64,000 bases of DNA from contig JADCRB010000079.1 in the NCBI GenBank assembly GCA_021464245.1, positions 186,001 through 250,000 of the forward strand, given 5' to 3'. Both the position numbers and the translations under genes were made by a program. Shown in pieces: positions 24,981 to 37,100 of this stretch (position 1 is the stretch's first letter; each line of letters opens with the position of its first letter). Origin of the DNA: Carallia brachiata. Lineage: Eukaryota > Streptophyta > Magnoliopsida > Malpighiales > Rhizophoraceae. Below the pieces are notes generated by a model that ran no database searches, was not told the origin of the DNA, and saw nothing but the letters and a program-made list of their open reading frames with translations.

Positions 24981-27571
24981 GGTTAGATCTTAATAGTATT
25001 ATATTATTTTAAGAAGATATTGTCTATAATTTCTAATTGAACATATAATTTTAGAAAAGTGTCATATATGTCATATATTTCTATATATAACCTTATCAAG
25101 ATGTCATTTAATATCTGAATGATGTCATGTAATTTTTAAAAAGTGTAATCTACAATTTTCAACTCGACATATAATTTTATGAAAGTGTTTTATAATTTGC
25201 AAAAATGATTGAATATTAAGAAAATTCATTTAATATGCAAAAAAAACGATAGAATTTGTAATAAAATATTATTGAAATTTTTAACATCGTTGCACATTTA
25301 TTTAATCTTATTGCATGTTCGAAAATTTTTGACACGGAAGGAATCCAGCCTAGCTGGAATCCATCGCCATTCCATACTCCTCACGTGGCGATTGCTGGGA
25401 CGTCGGCCAATATGGTTGCCATGTTGACATGGAAGCACGCATCAATTCGTTCGCACCCATACGGACCCCCATCTCGAAGCACCTGAAAGTTGACTATTTT
25501 ACATTAAATTTATAGATGTCACGAGCGGAGCACCAACAAATTGCCGACATGTCGGCATTCGTACTCCCACAGCTGAGGCTGAGCCCCAAAAGGTAAACTT
25601 TGCTAAAAAAAAAAAAAAAACAGTTAAAAAGGTAAACTTTTTTTTTTGGGTTTTGTTTTGGCCCTTTGTATTTTTGTTATTTTATTTTTTGGTGTCAAAG
25701 ATTCTTTTAACACCCAAAAAAGTGCATCGTGTGTATTTTTGTTGTTATATCTATAAACTGATATTAGGGACGTTCTCATTTAGCCTTTTACATAAGAAGA
25801 ATTCACCACTAAAATAATATTGAATTCAAGTGAGTCTTTTCATATTTAATTATAGTGTTGATAATAAATTTAAAATTTAACATTACATTCCAATATAAAT
25901 CCCCTTTTCATTTAGGGACGAATAATAATAATAAAACTCAAATATAAATCAATGCAAGAAAAAGTACACTGAATCATCTTTTTACTATCATCTCTAATAA
26001 TTTTCTGTGTCAAGAATTTTTGTTTTAACAAGTTTTTTCTGTCAAGATTGGCACTATAATTCTCATGGAATGATGTTGCACGATGGCAGAACTATTATGT
26101 TGTAAATGGGGGCGCCAAGGTAAAAATGTCATTCTAAAAGAATTAAAACAAGTCTGGGGCAAAATGAACCTAATGGATTTTTTTAGAAAAATTATTAAAT
26201 TAATTGAGAGTATATCAGATTATAAGTTAGTTAACATTGTTGTTTCAAAAGACCATTTTTATATCATTCTTTTAACACATTTAATTGCGACTCTGAAATT
26301 TGTTAAATTTGTGTTCGAGGCTCCTCTTTCATCTTTTGGCCTTTCTTTTTAATTTAAAAAAAAAAAACCTTGTTTTCAAGAGTTAAAAAGACTATTGTTA
26401 CGAGGATAACAATAATTTGAGCATTGATATTTTTTTTTATTTTTAGGGTTAATATATAAATCTAACACCAACTTTAATTAAAGTACCAAATCTAATATCA
26501 ATTTTAAAAAATAATAAATCTAACACTAATTTTATATATGATAACAAATTCAGCACGTAATGATTTTATATGAATAAAATATGTCAGTTTTAATGACAGA
26601 TTTAGAAAAAAATGTTTGTTTCAATAATATGATAATTATATAAGTTAGTGTCATATTATCGAAACAGATAAATTTTGTTCAAAAAATTTTATAATATACT
26701 AGATTTGTTACTATATATAAAGTTGATGATAAATTTGCTACATTTTAAAATTAGTATTAAATTTGTTACTTTAACTAAAATTAGTGCTTGTATATTAACC
26801 CTTATTTTTATTTTTATTTGTAAATTTCATCTTTATAACATCCTCTTATATTTCCTTTCTGTTTGCTCTAATTGCTATTTCTTCCTATCAATCTCTTACT
26901 CTTCTCATTTACTCTTAATTTCCCCAATTGCATTGGTTATTTAGAAATAAAATTGACACTAGCTTAGAATTGAAATCAAAATCAAACTGGTTAACTACAA
27001 TTGAAATCAAAGTTTAACGAATCATTTGTCGTTGTGTCTTGTTGTAATCAAAGCATTTAATAGAACTAAATGTACGTTTGACATCGTATAATTTTGAAAG
27101 TAATTGGTGACCCTTTATAGGTAGTGAAGAGTATGTTCCTCCATAAGTTTAGTATAATGATCATATCTACTATACAGTGTGCTCAATATAATCTTCTTGG
27201 TATAAAAAGAAAAAATCCAATCCTAATGCGATTTTATTATTCGTAAGTATAGTTCAATTCAATTAGTAGCGTAATTGAGTCTTAGATTAATCCATTGTTT
27301 GGTACAAATTCTCAAATAATAGCAATTGAATTAATATAATGAATTCTTGAATTGATCCATTGTTTGATTAAATTCTTGAATTGATAAAGATACTTTTAAG
27401 TGATATAATGAACTGAATTATACCCAAGTGAACATTCAATCCGATTTATATATTTTTAAAATTATGATACCATATAAAAAATTAGAACAAACAAATTGAA
27501 TTGAATTTTACAATTTTTTTTTTAAATCAAAGCCAATAGCTCTTATTTTAAAAAGAAAGTGAGGATTATAC

Positions 27572-27574
<3 letters not shown>

Positions 27575-27604
<30 letters not shown>
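27575..27604. repeat. (TA)n microsatellite
   Basis: About 14 TA units in a row in intergenic DNA. Confidence 0.95.
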
Positions 27605-27606
<2 letters not shown>

Positions 27607-27699
27607 AGGAACGTTGCAAATTTTTGCTTATATAAATGCAATCATTGATTCAATCTTAAAATCTTTCACTTGGAATCAAACCATTTAAGTCAATTGAAC

Positions 27700-28135
27700 C
27701 CAGTGTAATTAAAACCGGAATGGACGGGCCGGTTTAACAGGTTGGATTGGCGATCGGTCCTAAATTCAGGTAGACCGAACCTGTTAAAATCGGTAAAAAA
27801 CCGATTAAAATAGGACTGGTTGAATTCAACCAAAAAAATTTAAAATTATAAATTGACCTAAAACTTTGTCTGAATTATAATTAAGTTCTAATTTTAACTA
27901 AAAATTTCAATTTAGTCCTAAATTGATTAAAATTTTTAATTTAATTCTTAAAATTAAAAATTTTAATATTTAACCACTATTTATAAATATCATTTTTTCA
28001 ATTACTTTTTATAAATATATATATTATTAAATACCAATTCAAATACCGGTTCAACCGATTAAACCTTAACCCACTAATATTTATGATTCGATAACCGGAC
28101 TGATTCTGACAATTTTGATTGAACTAGTGATATTT
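27700..28135 (-). repeat. AT-rich dispersed repeat, copy 2
   Basis: Shares its core with the reverse complement of 5670-5890. Bordered on both sides by accggttcaaccgatt and ggccggtttaacaggtt type tracts, giving the copy imperfect inverted ends. See copy 1 at 5390-6060. Confidence 0.6.
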
Positions 28136-28204
28136 TTTTGTCATGAAGAAAAAAAAAATCACTGGTTCAATTGGCTAGCAGTGATTTTTTTTTTAACTAG
28201 CAGT

Positions 28205-28433
28205 TAAATAAATAAATATTAAACATGGGCTCGAGCGGTCCACGGATCCTAGCCCATTCCATCACCAAAAGCCCAATGAGAGAGCCCATCCCCTTTTGGA
28301 AAGGCAGTTTCTGCAATTCTTCTTTGTTGTCCCATTTTTAGCGGCTAATCTTCAAAATCGTCTCTCCAATTTCTGGAAACGAAGTTATTGTCAAACCCTA
28401 GGTTTTCGATTAGGAATTTGAGATCGGAAAAAG
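28205..28433 (+). promoter_or_regulatory. STIPL1 promoter and leader: four Site II motifs and a telo-box
   Basis: Four TGGGCT-type Site II elements lie at 28226-28231 (+) and, as agccca, at 28251-28256, 28270-28275 and 28283-28288. A telo-box, aaaccctag, lies at about 28394 in the leader, roughly 40 bases before the ATG. This pairing is typical of plant housekeeping genes expressed in dividing cells. No TATA box is evident. Confidence 0.55.
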
Positions 28434-31031
28434 ATGGACGATTACCAGGAGATGGAGAGGTTTGGGACGGACAACGATTACGAAGGCGGCAAGTGGATCG
28501 ACGGCGAGTTCTACTACAAGTCCCGCAAGGAGAAGCGCAAACAGACCAAAGACGACGTTCTCTACGGCGTTTTCGCCGATTACTCCGACTCCGACGAAGA
28601 CGATGACGGCCGCGGCTCCTCTCGTAGGCGTCGGAAAGATCGCGATTTCGGCCGCAAACCTGACCTCACCAAGCCTGTTAATTTCGTCTACACAGGTACG
28701 GTAATGCCTAATAAAGAAATCGATAAGAATTCGAAGGAAGAGAATGTTGATGATATGTTTGAAGAAGACGACAGGCCTGGGTTAGGTTCGGGTTCGGGTT
28801 TGGGGTTTAATGCTGGGTTAGGGTTTAGTGGTAATGTTGGGGTGAAAAAGAGTGAGGAGGTTAGGAACGGTGCTGGTCCTAGTGGTAGTGGAGCTGATGA
28901 TGAGGAAGAGGATGATTTCTTGCCGACAGAGTTTGGGAGGAGAATTAAGGAAGGGGCGCAGAGGAGGGAGCGGGAGAGGATAGAGAAGAGAGATAGAGGT
29001 GGGGGAATATCGAGGGAAGTGAAATCTGGGGATGTCGGGGAGTTTGAGAAGCATACTAAAGGTATTGGAATGAAGTTGTTGGAGAGAATGGGGTATAAAG
29101 GTGGTGGATTGGGCAAAAATCAGCAAGGGATTGTTGCTCCCATTGAAGCAAAGCTGAGGCCGAAGAATATGGGAATGGGGTTTAATGACTTTAAAGAAGC
29201 CTCAACTGCATTGCATCAATTAGAGGAGAAGAAGATTCAGAGCCAAAATGAGACTCAAAAGGTGGGGAGGGTGAAAGAAAGGCTATGGATGAAAGGGAGG
29301 AAGAAGAAGCAGGAGTATATAACAGCAGAGGAGTTATTGGAAAAGAAGGAAGAACAGGGCTTTGAGGTTGTACAAAAGGTGATCGATATGAGGGGGCCAC
29401 AGGTGAGGGTATTGGCAAGCTTGGAGAACCTGAATGAGGAGGAGAAAGCAAAGGAGAATGATGTTCCAATGCCCGAACTTCAGCATAATGTGAGGCTGAT
29501 TGTGGACTTGGCAGAGCTTGATATTCAAAAGATTGATAGAGATTTGAGGAATGAGAGGGAGACTGCTATTAGCTTGCAGAAGGAGAAAGAGAAATTGGAA
29601 ATAGAAGCTGAACAACAAAAGAGGCAGTTAGATAATATGGAGGAAATTATGAATTTGCTGAGCCGCATTGAGGAGCAGAATTCTTCCGGAACCCTGACCT
29701 TAGATGTGCTTGCAAGGTATTTTACTGAGTTGCGGAAGAAATTTGCTGATGATTATACTCTCTGCAACTTGTCTTGCATTGCATGTTCGTTTGCTTTGCC
29801 TCTGTTCATTAGGGAATTTCAGGGATGGGATCCTCTTAGAAATCCATTGCATGGAATAGAACTGGTAGGGCTATGGAAGAATGTGCTGCAAGGCGAAGAA
29901 AGTCATGATATCTGGGACGTGGCAACGCCTTACACACAGTTAGTATCAGAGGTAGTTTTACCTGCTGTAAGAATTTCCGGTACCAACACTTGGGAGCCAA
30001 GGGATCCTGAGCCAATGCTTAGATTTTTGGAGTCATGGGAAAAGTTGTTACCTGCATCAGTTATTCAGAGTATACTGGATAACATCGTTATGCCAAAATT
30101 GTCCACTGCTGTGGACTCATGGGATCCTCGTCGAGAAACTGTCCCAATCCATGTTTGGGTGCACCCATGGCTGCCACAGTTGGGGCAGAAATTGGAGGGA
30201 TTGTACCAGATGATACGTATGAAGTTGAGTATGGTACTTGATGCTTGGCACCCAAGTGATGCGTCTGCTTATGCTATCTTGTCACCGTGGAAAACTGTAT
30301 TTGATCAAGCCAGTTGGGAAAATCTTATGCGCAGATTTATAGTGCCAAAATTGCAGATTGCACTGCAAGAGTTCCAAATAAACCCAGCTAATCAGAAGCT
30401 GGATCAGTTTTATTGGGTCATGTCATGGGCTTCTGCCATTCCAATTCATCTGATGGTTGACTTGATGGAGAGGTTTTTCTTTGCAAAGTGGCTGCAGGTT
30501 TTATATCACTGGTTATGCTCAAATCCAAACTTTGAAGAGATTCATAAATGGTTCACAGGTTGGAAGGGACTTCTTCCACCCGAGCTTCAGGCACATGAAA
30601 GTATCCGTTACCAATTTAACATTGGCCTTCAAATGATGGGCCAGGCTGTTGAAGGTATGGCAGTAGTCCAACCTGCTTTGAGGGAGAACCTTACTTTTGT
30701 TAGGATCCAGGAGCAGAGACCTGGAGCACATACTCAACAGCAAGCTGCAGTTGGTGTGGGTAGCACAACCAATATGGATGGTATGGGTGGTGCCCCTGAG
30801 ATGACTTTGAAAGAAGTTGTTGAGGTCCATGCACAACAACATGGCTTGCTCTTTAGGCCTAAACCTGGCAGGATATATAACGGTCACCAGATTTATGGCT
30901 ATGGTAACATGAGTATATATGTGGATTCTATAAATCAACGGTTGTATGCTCAGAAGGATGAAGGATGGATCCTAACAAATCTTGATAAATTGCTTGAGAT
31001 GCATAACAATTCCCTTGCTAGGAGGCGCTGA
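28434..31031 (+). CDS. STIPL1: STIPL1 / TFIP11-type spliceosome disassembly factor, G-patch protein
   Basis: Intronless ORF of 865 aa. The family (yeast Ntr1/Spp382, human TFIP11, Arabidopsis STIPL1 At1g17070) works in the nucleus with the Prp43 helicase to release the intron-lariat spliceosome. The N-terminal TFIP11 region (1 to about 110) begins [20 protein letters not shown] and is followed by an acidic Asp/Ser tract. A Gly-rich linker (about 115-145) is encoded by telomere-like ggtttagggtt repeats. The G-patch lies at about 207-252 ([20 protein letters not shown]). A basic KGRKKKQ near 287 is a likely nuclear signal. A charged coiled coil lies at about 345-405, and a GCFC domain at about 430-700 includes [18 protein letters not shown]. 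The ATG at 28434 is preceded by Site II and telo-box motifs. No defect is visible. Confidence 0.96.
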   Translation: MDDYQEMERFGTDNDYEGGKWIDGEFYYKSRKEKRKQTKDDVLYGVFADYSDSDEDDDGRGSSRRRRKDRDFGRKPDLTKPVNFVYTGTVMPNKEIDKNSKEENVDDMFEEDDRPGLGSGSGLGFNAGLGFSGNVGVKKSEEVRNGAGPSGSGADDEEEDDFLPTEFGRRIKEGAQRRERERIEKRDRGGGISREVKSGDVGEFEKHTKGIGMKLLERMGYKGGGLGKNQQGIVAPIEAKLRPKNMGMGFNDFKEASTALHQLEEKKIQSQNETQKVGRVKERLWMKGRKKKQEYITAEELLEKKEEQGFEVVQKVIDMRGPQVRVLASLENLNEEEKAKENDVPMPELQHNVRLIVDLAELDIQKIDRDLRNERETAISLQKEKEKLEIEAEQQKRQLDNMEEIMNLLSRIEEQNSSGTLTLDVLARYFTELRKKFADDYTLCNLSCIACSFALPLFIREFQGWDPLRNPLHGIELVGLWKNVLQGEESHDIWDVATPYTQLVSEVVLPAVRISGTNTWEPRDPEPMLRFLESWEKLLPASVIQSILDNIVMPKLSTAVDSWDPRRETVPIHVWVHPWLPQLGQKLEGLYQMIRMKLSMVLDAWHPSDASAYAILSPWKTVFDQASWENLMRRFIVPKLQIALQEFQINPANQKLDQFYWVMSWASAIPIHLMVDLMERFFFAKWLQVLYHWLCSNPNFEEIHKWFTGWKGLLPPELQAHESIRYQFNIGLQMMGQAVEGMAVVQPALRENLTFVRIQEQRPGAHTQQQAAVGVGSTTNMDGMGGAPEMTLKEVVEVHAQQHGLLFRPKPGRIYNGHQIYGYGNMSIYVDSINQRLYAQKDEGWILTNLDKLLEMHNNSLARRR

Positions 31032-32146
31032 GTTGATAGATCCTTTATGAAGTTGCTGGTGCAGCTGAACTCCAGGCAGACAATGGAGCTTTTGAATTTA
31101 TCAAGGACGGGTGCATCGTGAGTAAAAGAGTTGAAGTTAAGAGGTTAGCTTCTACTTATTCTTTTAGTTCCTGTGGGGTGGAGCGGCGTTAGGCTTTATG
31201 TAATAATTATAGGTTGAACTCATTTTTTTCTCCACTGTCTGTACTCTCCATTTTTTTGCACTTGGGTATTTTTGTCTTTCGTCTCATCCCATCTTAGTAT
31301 TTTATACAGTGTCCTCTCTCCTCTTTGACTTCCACTGGATTCTCATTTGCTTACACTTTTTCATTTATTTATACTTTGAATTATTTGTGGCTTTTCCTAT
31401 TTCTTACCCCCTTTTTTTTTACCAATTTTTGACACTTGAATGTTTTCCGATCTCTTATTTTATAGTTTTGCATGTGGGGTTTATCACTTTGGATGAGAAT
31501 GTTTTTGTTTAGACTCTGGAAGGTACATCCCAACTCTCAAGTCTACTTTTGGGCCCAAACTTTATCCTCTCGCATACCATTTATAAATTCCTGGTGCTTT
31601 TGGGTCGAGTGAAGAAGTATTGGTTAGGGATAGACTTGGCTGAATCTTCTGTTCAAATGTTGACCCTCATTCCTCTGCCCTATTTAAATGTGTGATTTTG
31701 ATTGTTAACTCTAGAAGCTGGAAATGGTTTTGTAGGGCTTCATGGTTGGTGCTGAAGCTTGTTTCTTTGATGGACAGATACAGAAAAGAATCTGTTATTC
31801 AATGAGATTAATGGGAATGGCTGGAATAATATGGACTAGAGTGCAAATTGTGCCTCCATGTTAGTTGGCTGTAGGCTTTTCTCTCCCGCTCTAGATTTCT
31901 CTGTCCCCGCTGAACAGGGAATCACGGCTTTAACTTTTTGTTGTTGATGCTAATGGGTCTAGCATTTTTGCGTTGAATTATGGATTGAAATTTACTGTAA
32001 TAGAATCTGATTATGTTGTCATCGTGTAAAATATGTGGCATAATTACTCTGGTTAATCGTCTACCTGTGTGCTTTACGGACAGAGATGCCACACAACAGG
32101 AAGCTGTGGGAATGGCATTTTGCTTTTCTGAGCGACTGGCTGTGCT

Positions 32147-32353
32147 ATGATAGGGTCAGTTTGTTGTAAAGGGAACAAGTCTTTGCGTGGGTCTCCAGGT
32201 TTGAGAAGGGTTGAATCAGTTGGTTTTCTATCCGGAGTACGGCTCCCGACTGCAGATGACACCAGCCTATCTGAGAAGCAACAAACAATGCTTCTCAATG
32301 GCAATGAGGAGGCCCTTGAAGATCACCCTGTGACGCTGATTGTAACACAATAA
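32147..32353 (+). CDS. Small hypothetical ORF, 68 codons
   Basis: ATG at 32147 to TAA at 32351-32353. Composition looks more protein-like than the surrounding ORFs: GSVCCKGNKSLRGSPG near the start, then SEKQQTMLLNGNEEALEDHP and a VTLIVTQ end. I do not recognise a family. It is on the STIPL1 strand about 1.1 kb past its stop, so it could be a separate small gene, an exon of an unseen gene, or chance. Stops in frame lie shortly upstream of the ATG. Confidence 0.3.
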   Translation: MIGSVCCKGNKSLRGSPGLRRVESVGFLSGVRLPTADDTSLSEKQQTMLLNGNEEALEDHPVTLIVTQ

Positions 32354-33199
32354 CTGGGATTTGACCAATTTTTTTTTTTTTTTTTTCAATCGACATTTCC
32401 TGGCCACTCTCAATTTCTGGTAGGCATGTTTAGCACATGTTATATAAGGGTATCATCTTCTTTAACTCTTGTTATGAGGAATATTGCTTCCCAGAATGGC
32501 ACGTTGATACGTTTGTATCACTTGGTGCGTTGGGAGGGTAAATCACTGGAGGTAAACTGCGTTGGAACTGAGTTCAATTTTAGTCGAGCCATATGGAATC
32601 CAAGTCAAATAAATCTTGGCTCACCTTCCATCAAAAGAAAAGGAAAAAGAGGGGTTTATATCATAGTAATTGAATTTTTTTTTTTTTTTTTGTGAACAAG
32701 ATGGAAGATGGGGGTGGTGTAACATAATTTCGGTAGAAAATATTGCAACTTTGTGTGTAAGAAACTGTGTCTAGGAAAGATGGAAAGTGATAGGATGATT
32801 ATAGAATTTTTTGTACTAGGTGGTGAGTTTTAAGTTTAATTCTATAACTTGATTCTGATAGAATTTAAATGCGTGATCTTTTCCACACACACTTAATGCT
32901 CACTCGGACTGCCGTCACAAATTCTCGGAGACGAGCTGTTTGTGGGCTGTTTCAAGTCCTCTATTTCGCCATTTAATTATAATTTGAATTTTGAGACAAA
33001 TTTTCTGTAAACGTCGCAATATGTTTCAAACCATGAAAATAATAAATAAAATTGTAGAAATTTATAACCGCCCCCAACCCGGTCTTTGTGTGTGGGGCAT
33101 TGACGCGCATTGTACTAAAAAGGCACATGTGAGGGAGCACAAGATGAGAATGATTTTCTGTCAAAAACTTACAAATGCGTGCGTGTGCCTGTGGCATTG

Positions 33200-33260
33200 A
33201 TCTATAAATAGCATCCGCCATTGCACTGCTACAAAGCAGTCCAGGAGACCAAACTCAAGG
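33200..33260 (+). promoter_or_regulatory. Orphan TATA-box-like promoter candidate
   Basis: tctataaatagc at about 33200-33211 matches the plant TATA consensus. The next 60 bases look like a leader, but no long ORF follows on this strand. It could drive a non-coding transcript or be a relic. Confidence 0.3.
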
Positions 33261-34176
33261 CAACTTGTTAATGATAAAATATACCTTTCAATCTTATTTT
33301 CTTGGCCTTTCACAATGAGCAGTTAACATGGATGTTGAGAGTGAGAGTTGAAGAAAGCTAAATCCTGTGTTAATCTCGTTCGCAGACCCACCAAACAGGG
33401 TGTAGTTTCCTCCAATTGTGGCCAGCCAGACAATAATGGACATGTAATGAGCATAGTAAGTTTTTGGTCCTCCGGATTTGTTTTCCGGAATTCTAAATGA
33501 TGAACTTGAATATTCCTATTCAGGCGAATGAAAAAATTTTCAACTGAATCTGACGTCTGTTAATTACTTTATTGATATGTAATTTGTGTGGATGGTCAGA
33601 CGTTAAAATTCCGGAGCTCAAATTCCCAAAGATTAAAAACGAGGCCAGAGAACATGGATAAGTGATTTTTGCTCCAGGTTGCCAACCTTCCTCATGAATT
33701 TTGCCTTCGTGGCTAACCAGGCCTGCATTGTCATTCCCATATTTATTATGGCTAGGAAAACCATTGTTCTCCAAGCAGGAACCTGTAGGAGGATGTCCCT
33801 TGGAGGAAAATGAAGACTCTTTAAGAAGCAAAAACCTACCTCTCCATTTTCCTAGGCTTGCAATCTCGGAGTTTCAATTTTCTAGTACAGGCCTCAATGT
33901 TCTTTTTATTCAGTAGTAGACCTGGTTGCTTTATGCATTTGTGTATCTGGATTTGTTCGTCATGCTTATATTAATTTCATTTGCTCAAAGAAAGAGATGC
34001 TTTTAGAAAGAAATTTTCTACAATTTAACGGCTCTCAAGCAGTTACTGGATCTCAGTGTCATAAGTCCTCACATGACCTCCTATAGTTGATTTCCAATCA
34101 GAAAAATGAAAATGAAGATACAGTTCGTCTTTCCGTGTATATACAGTCCTGGTTGTAGCATGAAATGCACAATAAA

Positions 34177-37100
34177 TTAATGTTTCACTAACATGGCCTC
34201 CATCTTCCTCTTTCTTGCAGCATGTTTTAGTTTCTCCAGTGCAACAAGCCCGACTTGCCGAACCCTTTCTCTGGACAAACCTATGCTGAAGAGATAGCAG
34301 TGGCAAATCAGCAAGACAATAATCTGATGTGTGGATGAACTGTGTCTAAAACATCCAAAGGCTTTTGCAGCTAAAATGTTCAGTTGAAGAGCTAGTTGTA
34401 TGTGTAGCATAAGATTATTCATAATTATCAAGAAAGCAAACATAGAAAGACTACTCACCGCTTACTAATGTCCTCCCATGTGAGGCATTCATCATCCAGT
34501 CCATAGTAAAGACGGATGATTTCTCTTTCTCGTTCTCGAAGAGTCAAATTGATGAGCTTGCTTACTTCATCCTGCAAGCACAATTTCTGTTTTTTAGTTT
34601 TTCTGCTTATCTTCTGGCGGTAGAGTGGAAATAGAAGCAGTTCATACTGTTTTGAACCGCGTAATTGTGATGCAAATATGCTCCAACCTGAAAGTTACAA
34701 ACTACACTAAAGCTTGATACACATAGACGAGCATAGACGCTCCTGGATCGACTCACAAATGCACACCACCAACTATTCCGTTCATTATAGATTACCACTC
34801 TTTGATCAAGCATTGGAAGAGATATGAAGCAGTATCTATTGCTATAAACCTTATGATTATGATTGATTGTCCCTTCAAATCCGAACTTCCAACTTTTGTA
34901 GCTATTTTTAGCTATGTATTTAGCCTTTTTACCTTGAGGAATCAGCAATAGTTATAGTGATTAGAGGCAGTGGCTTCCAACTAAGAGGTCTAGGGTGAAC
35001 CCCAATCCTTCCCTCACCTCTCCCATCTCCCAATCACTAGACTACCAGCTCTAAGCCACAACAAAAAAAAAAAAAAAAAAAAAAATTTAGCCTTCTTACC
35101 TTGAGTGCCCACTCATCTACTCCATGCCACGGATTGTTCTCAACCCGATTATCTCCAATGTACTTCAACCAAAACATTTGTCAAAAAAGAGTCAGCATGA
35201 ATGATATAGACATGCAAGGGTGAGCAATATTTTCTTTGAATCCACAGAATCTAAGCTAAATATCACTTACACTGTGGTGGGTTTCGCCTGGAAGACCATT
35301 CAAAGAGGGGAACGCTTCCCTGTCAAGCGAAAAGACTTTACTAATTGCCTACAGAAAATGAAATCATGAGGTAAGTGTATAGATGTCTAAAGCATAGTAC
35401 ACAAGAACAAGCATCTCCAGAATTTCCATACCTCTGTAGCATTCCTCACTTTCTTTTGTGACATGTTCAGAGACTCTGCAATTCTCTGGAAAAAGAAAGA
35501 AAGAGGAAAAGGATAAAAACTCAATGAAAACCAGACAGATTAGTGAGCAAGAAATTTAGCACCTGCAATGGTATTATAAACACACGAAAAAAAAGGAATA
35601 AAATTACTGAACTTCTGTCTCAACAAAAAGACAGACTTACATCAATGGATGGGGTAATTCCTTTCTCTTGCAGTCTAATCTTTGCATTGCGAATCAAGCC
35701 TAATCTTTCATGTAAATAATTAGGCAATCTTAAGGTTCTCGAATTTTCTACTAAAGCTCTTGTGACACCCTGGAGAGTCGAAAGCACAAACATCATTAAG
35801 TTTACACAAACAAATGGTAAGTAATTCAATGTAGAGTGACGTCGAACAATAAAAAATAAATGACAAATATTGATATCATTTGACACGTTTTCTAGATGAT
35901 ATCCCAGAACCAATTAAGGTGGTAAAAGAAAGAAATGTCAGCAATTAGAACATTCGATATTGAACATTGTAAGTTATTGGAGGGCCAACTTCTGCATCAT
36001 CTTGGGCCAGAAGAACTATGGAAGATTAATTATCAAGAAACTACAATGTTCAAGATTTTGCTCGCTCCATATATCAGTGACATTCATATGCACACAAATT
36101 TTAACATTGACATATTTTGTTTTGGCACATCGCAAGTCTACAACTAAAAAGGAAATTATTGGCCTTACCTGACGTATCCACCAATAAACGTAAGTAGAAA
36201 TTTTGAAACCCTTTGAAGAATCAAATTTCTCAATACCTCGCAATAGTCCAATAAGACCTCCCTGCATGAGAAATGTTACAAAATGTGCATGTGAGTAGGA
36301 AAAATTCACTTCCAAGCTACACATATGTGTGCAGACATCATCATTTAGTAACTAAACTATGACAATGTTTCATCACCTGAACAAGGTCAGCCATTTCGGC
36401 ACCCATGTTATCATATCTCTGAGCTATAGACATAACCAGACGAACATTACTCATTGCCAGCTTCTCTCTCGCCAAAGAGCATTCAATCAATTTTGACTGT
36501 AACTTGGCATGGGAGATTCTCAAGGAAGCAGCTAGTTCTTCATCAGAAGGCTCACACCCTAATCTCTGCTTCAGTCTGCATTTCCCAACGAAACATTATG
36601 AAAATTTGGTAAAACAGAAAACAATAGTTTATCGTTTCAATGGTGGTAATTCCAATTTTTGAGAGCTCAACAAATCCAGAATGATAGCCGGTTACACATT
36701 ACGAGCATTAGAAAGGGGAAAGGCTCGTCACCCCTTTTGCTTATGCAGAATAATGTGTGATACAGAAGAGTAAGGGTCAAGTGAGATACTTCCATGAGCT
36801 CGTGTGAAATGAAAGGATACGAAAAGGCGTGGTTTAAGAGAAAAATGGCTCTTTGCATGTTAATGAAGTTCAAATCGTCATTTCTCTGGACGCAAAACAG
36901 TTGCACCATTGAGAACACAGAGCAAGAGGTAAACAAGAAGAAAAGAGAAACTCCCTACAGAACTCATTCGTTAATGTGGTCATTATGTTTAATTGCTGAC
37001 TCTTGGGGTCTATCTCCCTACCGAAAATTTTCTTTGTAAGACACACCTACTTACAGTAAATGTCGAGAAGAAACAAGTGAAAATAAATGGCTATATTTCT

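Larger units (their letters stand above)
23453..28200. other. Long AT-rich intergenic region between divergent MEX1 and STIPL1
   Basis: About 4.7 kb with no supported gene. It contains a 40-bp tandem duplication (24901-24980), a more GC-rich patch at 25330-25600 including tcacgtggc (a G-box-like core), a (TA)n microsatellite near 27575-27604, and copy 2 of the dispersed AT-rich repeat (27700-28135). Small ORFs here show no family signal. Confidence 0.5.
31032..34176. other. Region between convergent STIPL1 and SIGA
   Basis: About 3.1 kb. The left part is probably STIPL1 3' UTR. It holds a short coding-like ORF (32147-32353), a poly(T) run near 32368, an orphan TATA-like site near 33203 and T-rich stretches. 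No gene family is recognised. Confidence 0.4.

Noticed and set aside
28770..28850. Telomere-like ggtttagggtt repeats
   Set aside because: They are in frame inside STIPL1 and encode its Gly-rich linker, so they are not an interstitial telomere.
28688..29618. Several minus-strand ORFs of 90-140 codons
   Set aside because: They lie opposite the intact STIPL1 frame, are Pro/Ser/Leu-rich and are shadows of its Gly/Glu-rich codons.
33201..33500. MicroRNA gene downstream of the orphan TATA box
   Set aside because: No match to the common plant miRNA families I know and no long hairpin found by eye.
33520..33831. 103-codon minus-strand ORF
   Set aside because: Its apparent start is not an ATG and no family signal is present. 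The composition is fairly protein-like, so an old exon relic is not excluded.
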